Below, piece by piece: positions 59,668-64,000 of a DNA stretch of 64,000 nt. The DNA comes from Mucilaginibacter empetricola. GTDB taxonomy: Bacteria; Bacteroidota; Bacteroidia; Sphingobacteriales; Sphingobacteriaceae. Within the stretch, counting starts at the first letter, position 1, and each line of letters starts with the position of its first letter. The notes beneath the pieces are model-generated. The model was not told where the DNA came from and did not search any database. It was given only the letters and a program-made list of their open reading frames with translations. The position numbers and the translations under genes are program-made. Location: the NCBI RefSeq assembly GCF_024808665.1, contig NZ_JANUBZ010000005.1, forward strand, positions 124,001-188,000, in the 5' to 3' direction.

Positions 59668-60063
59668 TTAGTTTACGGGTTGATTAATATCATCGGATAC
59701 TGATTTGTTTTTATCATCCTGTTTATAAAAGAAATATGCAAGGAATTTTAACAAATATAAGCTTAGAGCAAGTCCATAAGTTATTCCTAAAGCTATAAAA
59801 AGATAAGTTGAATTGTCGTGGAGTAATTTTTGAGCAAGAATATATTTTTTATCACTGGAAGTTACACCATCTAAAGCGACTTCTTGCATGTCTAACATTC
59901 CGAAATTCCTTGAAGATTGCCAAATGACAAACACTGTTCCTATTGCCAAAATGCCTTTTATTAAATATACAAGCAAACTTATAGCCTTTATTGGCTCTTT
60001 GTAACACAAAAAAATCAACCCGCTGAATGCAGCGATTAAAACGAGGATAATAGGCTCGGTCAT
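59668..60063 (-). CDS. hypothetical membrane protein
   Basis: A 131-residue protein with three predicted membrane helices (about 4-20, 29-50 and 90-115) and a polar loop (SRNFGMLDMQEVALDGVTSS) between the second and third; the C-terminus is charged (KQDDKNKSVSDDINQ). No family recognised. Divergent from the next membrane-protein gene, with which it shares a 180-nt AT-rich intergenic region. The AT-rich codon use of both stands out from the flanking metabolic genes. Confidence 0.6.
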   Translation of the reverse strand: MTEPIILVLIAAFSGLIFLCYKEPIKAISLLVYLIKGILAIGTVFVIWQSSRNFGMLDMQEVALDGVTSSDKKYILAQKLLHDNSTYLFIALGITYGLALSLYLLKFLAYFFYKQDDKNKSVSDDINQPVN

Positions 60064-60243
60064 ATTATAAGGTTTAAAAGGTACAATTTAATAAAAAATT
60101 GAGAATGAAAGTATTAGATGTATATCAAACCTAACAAACAATAATGTATTTTATCTTTATAAAACGGTCAATTCATTTCAGGACGAGTCATCTTTCAAAA
60201 CAAAAGATATTATTGACTACTTTTGATTAGCTTAAATCATCAC

Positions 60244-60948
60244 ATGTTAGATTTTTTTGAAAATTCCTGGATTATAGGTATAGGTGGCGGAATAATTAGC
60301 GGGCTAATTGTTTTTTTTGTCACGAACCTTATATTTTCTAAAAGGCAAAATAAAGAGTACCTACAAAAGGTAAGACTTGCAAACAACGAGGTACTTTATG
60401 CTATAAGGCCGCTAATTGTATCTGAGGTGACACCTAAATCGTCTTTGTTGCAAGCTGTTTTATCTGCAACTGCTATGAAATATGAGTTAGAAATCAATGA
60501 CTTAGTTAAAAAAGATGAAATAGCTAATGAATTAAGTAAAGAAATTCTTGACAACGTTTTTTTGACGGCTGAAAACAAATTAAAATATTGCGAAATAACG
60601 GAAAGCCTTAGACTTTCAGATATCCCCGTCACAAAAAAACAGACGAAAAATCTTAACAATTCGAGGATGGAATTTGACTTAAATAATGCAACAGTACTAA
60701 GTCTGATGTTTTCAGTAGTGACGGCCTCAACTGTAGGGCTTCTTGTATTTTCAATGAAAAGTGATGTTTTTCAAGGAGATAAAGCCGTATTTTTCTTTAC
60801 ACCTAATTTTTTAATTAGAGCGCTGATAATCATATCGATACCAATTTTTGTTGTAGGGGTATCAATATTCTTTAAACAGTTCAAAAAATCGAAGTTAAAG
60901 AATATAGAGGACGCCGTTGCAGATGAAACGCCATCTGACAAATCCTGA
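60244..60948 (+). CDS. hypothetical membrane protein
   Basis: A 234-residue protein. An N-terminal helix (IIGIGGGIISGLIVFFVTNL, about 9-30), a cytoplasmic helical middle (KRQNKEYLQKVRLANNEVLY), and two more membrane helices at about 145-166 and 186-208. The GGGIISGLIVFF opening is common in small membrane proteins encoded on islands, some with defence roles, but no domain is recognised. The ATG at 60244 is used (a TTG lies 21 nt upstream). AT-rich like its neighbour. Confidence 0.6.
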   Translation: MLDFFENSWIIGIGGGIISGLIVFFVTNLIFSKRQNKEYLQKVRLANNEVLYAIRPLIVSEVTPKSSLLQAVLSATAMKYELEINDLVKKDEIANELSKEILDNVFLTAENKLKYCEITESLRLSDIPVTKKQTKNLNNSRMEFDLNNATVLSLMFSVVTASTVGLLVFSMKSDVFQGDKAVFFFTPNFLIRALIIISIPIFVVGVSIFFKQFKKSKLKNIEDAVADETPSDKS

Positions 60949-61044
60949 GTCTTAAATATTGCGTCTTGGAAAATAGTCTGGAAATTTATAGATATCGTGT
61001 GCTTTTTTTTCCATAAAAAAAGGAGTAAAAGTTATTTCCCTCCG

Positions 61045-61473
61045 CTACTCCTTATAATCCTCAATCTTTTTATTCAAACACGCTATTGATTTGCTGATCA
61101 GGGTTTCCAGCACGGTCATATCAATATCATCCAGTTTTTTGATGTAGAGGCAGCCTTTGCCGCTTTTGTGTTTGCCTAATCGCGTAAGCAAATCATTGCG
61201 CCCCTCAAACGTAGCCATGGTGTATAATGATAGTTTGCCCTTGCGTGGCGAAAAGCCGGCTAAACACATATCTCCCTCATGGCCGCTGGCATATTTGTAA
61301 TGGTAGGTGCCAAAGCCGATGATGGCGGGTCCCCACATTACGGGTGGCTCGCCGGTTATTTTCTCCATCAATTTAATCAGCGTGAGGCTGTCCTTGCGGG
61401 CTTGTTCATCATCAATGGTATCCAAAAAACTTTCCGCAGAAACTTTGGTGGGTTTTGTTTTTGCTTCGGCCAT
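61045..61473 (-). CDS. DUF1801 (YdhG-like) protein
   Basis: A 142-residue member of the DUF1801/YdhG family: TKPTKVSAESFLDTIDDEQA at the start, PPVMWGPAIIGFGTYHYKY, and GKLSLYTMATFEGRNDLL, ending with KKLDDIDMTVLETLISKSI. The fold is SRPBCC-independent alpha/beta of unknown function; some members are linked to iron or frataxin-like folds. Single gene, divergent from ku. Confidence 0.85.
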   Translation of the reverse strand: MAEAKTKPTKVSAESFLDTIDDEQARKDSLTLIKLMEKITGEPPVMWGPAIIGFGTYHYKYASGHEGDMCLAGFSPRKGKLSLYTMATFEGRNDLLTRLGKHKSGKGCLYIKKLDDIDMTVLETLISKSIACLNKKIEDYKE

Positions 61474-61582
61474 AACGTTTAAGGTTGCTTTTCGAATATA
61501 AATTTACAAATACCAGTTCAATTATTATTGCGCTTTTGATAATTACTTAATAAAACTCTTTTGGGTTTTTGGTGGTTATAGT

Positions 61583-61674
61583 AGAAGCCTCACGCTGCCC
61601 TCTCCAAAGGAGAGGGTTCTAAAAAGCGCGAAGTTCAAGTCCTCTTCTTTGGAGAGGATTTAGGTGATGCCTCT
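61583..61674. repeat. inverted-repeat element with CCCTCTCC hairpins upstream of ku
   Basis: Outer arms AGAAGCCTCAC (61583-61593) and GTGATGCCTCT (61664-61674) match at nine of eleven positions. Inside are two hairpins: CCCTCTCC AAA GGAGAGGG (61598-61616, perfect) and TCCTCT..GGAGAGGA (61640-61658). It ends 13 nt before the ku start, so it lies in ku's leader or promoter. Confidence 0.75.
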
Positions 61675-61687
61675 AATATTTTTCATT

Positions 61688-62458
61688 ATGAGATCAATCT
61701 GGAAAGGTTCGCTTGGTTTTGGGCTGGTTAGTATACCGGTTAAACTGTATTCGGCGGTGCAGGATAGCTCGCTTGATTTTGATATGCTGGATAGTCGCGA
61801 TCATGCGCGTATCCGGTATCAGCGGGTAAACGAAAATACGCACAAAGAAGTGCCTTATGACAAAATAGTAAAGGGCTATAAGCTGAATGATGATTATGTG
61901 GTGATGGACGATCATGACTTTGAAGCGGCTGCACCCGAAAAAAATAAGGTGATTGAAATTGAAAGCTTTGTGAACATTGCCGATGTAAACCCCATGTTTT
62001 ACGAAACCAGCTATTATACCGAACCGGATACCAAAAATAATAAAGCCTATGCGCTGTTGGTGCAGGCCCTAATCAAATCAAAAAAAGCCGGCCTGGCAAG
62101 GTTTGTTTTGCGAAGCACCGAATCGCTTTGTATTGTATACCCGGTAGAAAATATTTTGGTGGTAACCCGTATCCGTTTTGGGCAGGAAATACGGGGTACT
62201 GGCGAATTAAATATCGGCACCGATGTTGCTATCAGCAAAAAAGAGCTGGGTGTTGGCCTGGCGCTCATTAATCAATATGCCGAACAGTTTGATGTATCGA
62301 AATTTAAGGACGATTATAATGATGAGTTGCTGAAGATCATCAAAGCTAAATCAAAAGGCAAGCAGGCAACGGTTAAGAAGCTGAAGCCCCAAAAAGCCAC
62401 CAGCGACGATTTGTATGAGCAACTGATGCAGAGCCTAAACACAAAGAAGGGAACCTGA
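61688..62458 (+). CDS. Ku, DNA end-binding protein of non-homologous end joining
   Basis: Bacterial Ku forms a homodimeric ring on double-strand ends and recruits LigD. The 256-residue product starts MRSIWKGSLGFGLVSIPVKL, the family signature; the ATG at 61688 is used for that reason. YQRVNENTHKEVPYDKIVKGY and a Lys-rich C-terminus (KGKQATVKKLKPQKA) also fit. The stop is 1 nt before the ligD start (TGATATG), so the two are co-transcribed and probably coupled. Confidence 0.96.
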   Translation: MRSIWKGSLGFGLVSIPVKLYSAVQDSSLDFDMLDSRDHARIRYQRVNENTHKEVPYDKIVKGYKLNDDYVVMDDHDFEAAAPEKNKVIEIESFVNIADVNPMFYETSYYTEPDTKNNKAYALLVQALIKSKKAGLARFVLRSTESLCIVYPVENILVVTRIRFGQEIRGTGELNIGTDVAISKKELGVGLALINQYAEQFDVSKFKDDYNDELLKIIKAKSKGKQATVKKLKPQKATSDDLYEQLMQSLNTKKGT

Positions 62459-62459
62459 T

Positions 62460-64000
62460 ATGACTTTGCTGGACTATTTTAAAAAACGCGACTTTAAAAA
62501 AACTACTGAGCCTAAAAGCGGTAAAAACAATGCCAAAGCGCTATCGTTTGTGGTACAGCGGCATCATGCCTCGCACCTGCATTATGATTTTAGGCTGGAG
62601 CTGGATGGTGTGCTGAAAAGCTGGGCAGTGCCTAAAGGGCCGTCAATGAATCCAGAAGATAAACGGCTGGCCATGATGGTGGAAGATCACCCTTACGATT
62701 ACCGCAATTTTGAGGGTATTATTCCCAACGGAAATTACGGAGCGGGCGTGGTGCTGATATGGGATAAAGGCAGCTATACTTCATTGGCTGATGACCGGAA
62801 AAATGATGTAAAAACGCTGCGTGAAGGCTTAAAAGCAGGCAATTTAAAGTTCAGGCTCAATGGCGATATTTTAAAGGGTGACTTTGCTTTGGTTAAACTG
62901 CATAGCAAGGAAGAAAATTCATGGCTGCTGATTAAACATAAAGATGAATTTGCCGAAAAGGATTTTAACAGCGAAGATTTTGTGCCTGATAAGATTAAGG
63001 GGATGAAGAATAACAAAGAGGGTGATGCAAAGGATCTTCCATCGGTAAAGGAGATCAAGGCTGAAAAAAAAAGTCATGATGTAAGCGAAGATGTAGCAGA
63101 AGCAGATGACGAGCCACCGGCGGGCAAGCCGTATCGCCCCATGACAGCTAAGCTGGAAGCCAAAGTATTTGATAATGATGACTGGATTTACGAACGCAAG
63201 CTGGACGGCTATCGCGCCATTGGCTATACCGGCAGCAAAGCCAAACTAATTTCAAGGAATGATATTGACTTTAGCGGTGATTACGCTAAGGTAGTTGAAG
63301 TACTAAAATCTATCCCCCAAAAAGACATACTTGATGGGGAACTGGTTGTTGAGGATACGGATGGCAAAAGTAGTTTTCAATACATACAGCATTATGATGG
63401 CGATACCAAAGATTTAACGCTCAAATATTATGTTTTTGACCTGTTGAATTTAGATGGCCACGATCTGCGGGATATGGAACTCATCAAAAGGAAGCAATTG
63501 CTTAAAACGTTTTTAGATACCGTGGATTCGCCTAATATTATTTATAACGAGCATGTTTTAAGTAAGGGAACTGCATTTTTTAAAAAGGCACAAAAGGAGG
63601 GCTGGGAAGGCATAATAGGCAAGGATGGGCAAAGCTATTACAACAGCGGCAAACGGACGGATACATGGCTAAAGTTTAAATTGCAAAATTCGCAGGAGGC
63701 CATTATTTGTGGATATACAGCTCCTGTAGGATCACGTAAGTATTTTGGATCATTAATACTGGGCATAAAACCGGGTGATAAGATTCAGTATATTGGCAAT
63801 TGCGGCACAGGCTTTAACGATGCCTGGATAAAAGAATTGTATACAAAACTTGAGCCCTTAACAACCGATAAGAAACCGTTTGACGAAACAATGGCCCGCA
63901 AAAGTAAAGTCTACTGGGTTGAACCCAAACTGGTTTGTGAGGTTTGGTATGCGGAATTGACAGAAGACAAGCATTTACGTCACCCTGTTTTTAAGGGACT
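62460..64000 (+). CDS. ligD: LigD, multifunctional ATP-dependent DNA ligase (partial, runs off the window)
   Basis: At least 513 residues are in the window. The first ~170 are the 3'-phosphoesterase domain (FVVQRHHASHLHYDFRLE, AVPKGPS). From about residue 220 comes the ligase: adenylated Lys247 in YERKLDGYRA, ILDGELVV, EGWEGIIGKDG, and DTWLKFKL, then the OB fold (GYTAPVGSRKYFGSLILG). The primase-polymerase domain should follow beyond 64000, giving the order phosphoesterase-ligase-polymerase common in Bacteroidota and Pseudomonas. It seals ends held by Ku. Confidence 0.95.
   Translation, partial: MTLLDYFKKRDFKKTTEPKSGKNNAKALSFVVQRHHASHLHYDFRLELDGVLKSWAVPKGPSMNPEDKRLAMMVEDHPYDYRNFEGIIPNGNYGAGVVLIWDKGSYTSLADDRKNDVKTLREGLKAGNLKFRLNGDILKGDFALVKLHSKEENSWLLIKHKDEFAEKDFNSEDFVPDKIKGMKNNKEGDAKDLPSVKEIKAEKKSHDVSEDVAEADDEPPAGKPYRPMTAKLEAKVFDNDDWIYERKLDGYRAIGYTGSKAKLISRNDIDFSGDYAKVVEVLKSIPQKDILDGELVVEDTDGKSSFQYIQHYDGDTKDLTLKYYVFDLLNLDGHDLRDMELIKRKQLLKTFLDTVDSPNIIYNEHVLSKGTAFFKKAQKEGWEGIIGKDGQSYYNSGKRTDTWLKFKLQNSQEAIICGYTAPVGSRKYFGSLILGIKPGDKIQYIGNCGTGFNDAWIKELYTKLEPLTTDKKPFDETMARKSKVYWVEPKLVCEVWYAELTEDKHLRHPVFKG

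Noticed and set aside
61688..64000. Ku/LigD as a phage-borne end-joining cassette
   Set aside because: No phage genes nearby; ku-ligD pairs are common chromosomal genes in this family.

Overview
The window reads as chromosome of a Bacteroidota bacterium of the family Sphingobacteriaceae, most like Mucilaginibacter or Pedobacter. The evidence is a gliding/type IX secretion gene run (gldL, gldM, gldN, plus an SprE/PorW-type lipoprotein), an F-type ATP synthase operon whose subunit a has an exported N-terminal extension, Bacteroidota-only families (DUF4293, SusC-like plug domains), lipoproteins, and promoter boxes of the Bacteroidota form TAnnTTTG instead of sigma-70 boxes. The genus is an inference; no rRNA or tRNA gene is present.

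Layout. 0-11 kb: gldLMN; a convergent block of uvrC, a small four-helix-bundle gene caught between 25-bp inverted repeats, a class A penicillin-binding protein and sprE. 10.8-16.7 kb: the ATP synthase run atpZ, an atpI-like gene, atpB, E, F, H, A, G (atpD and atpC are not here), with two large palindromes inside the operon and a strong terminator after atpG. 17-32 kb: an ABC exporter, truA, a DUF892 and a DUF4293 protein, a ParB-like/HAD gene pair, a hydrolase, a DEAD-box RNA helicase, an oligopeptide-type binding lipoprotein, a VapBC-like pair and aconitase. 32-42 kb: an MG2/TonB-plug protein, a polysaccharide deacetylase, a TolC plus HlyD/MacA-type adaptor pair, gpsA, small exported proteins and a REP-associated transposase (RAYT) surrounded by its REP hairpins. 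42-52 kb, minus strand: a LysR regulator, a thioredoxin-reductase-like ferredoxin reductase and a 2Fe-2S ferredoxin, then a MarR regulator heading the complete histidine-utilisation pathway hutH, hutU, hutI, ftcD. 52-60 kb: a cyclase-family enzyme, GH9 and GH53 glycosidases, a cupin anti-sigma-like protein, a VOC protein and a collagen-like lipoprotein. 60-64 kb: small membrane proteins, DUF1801, and the Ku/LigD end-joining pair, with ligD running off the end.

What is unusual is mostly between genes. At least seven families of palindromic or inverted-repeat elements fill the spacers: a 29-bp palindrome with six occurrences, two of them split by the same inserted element; a ~130-bp terminal-inverted-repeat element with three full copies; ATTTCGGAT-type, ATGTGCAAAT-type and GGTTCATTAG-type arms; and the RAYT REPs. 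Several elements lie inside operons, and some protein ends are encoded by them. A second theme is start signals: at least four genes (atpZ, truA, the HAD gene, the antitoxin) have an exact TAnnTTTG box only 3-4 nt before the start codon, which suggests leaderless mRNAs. The best candidates for something undescribed are the ParB-like/HAD pair, the RAYT/REP locus, the inverted-repeat-flanked four-helix-bundle gene and the nested palindromic element.
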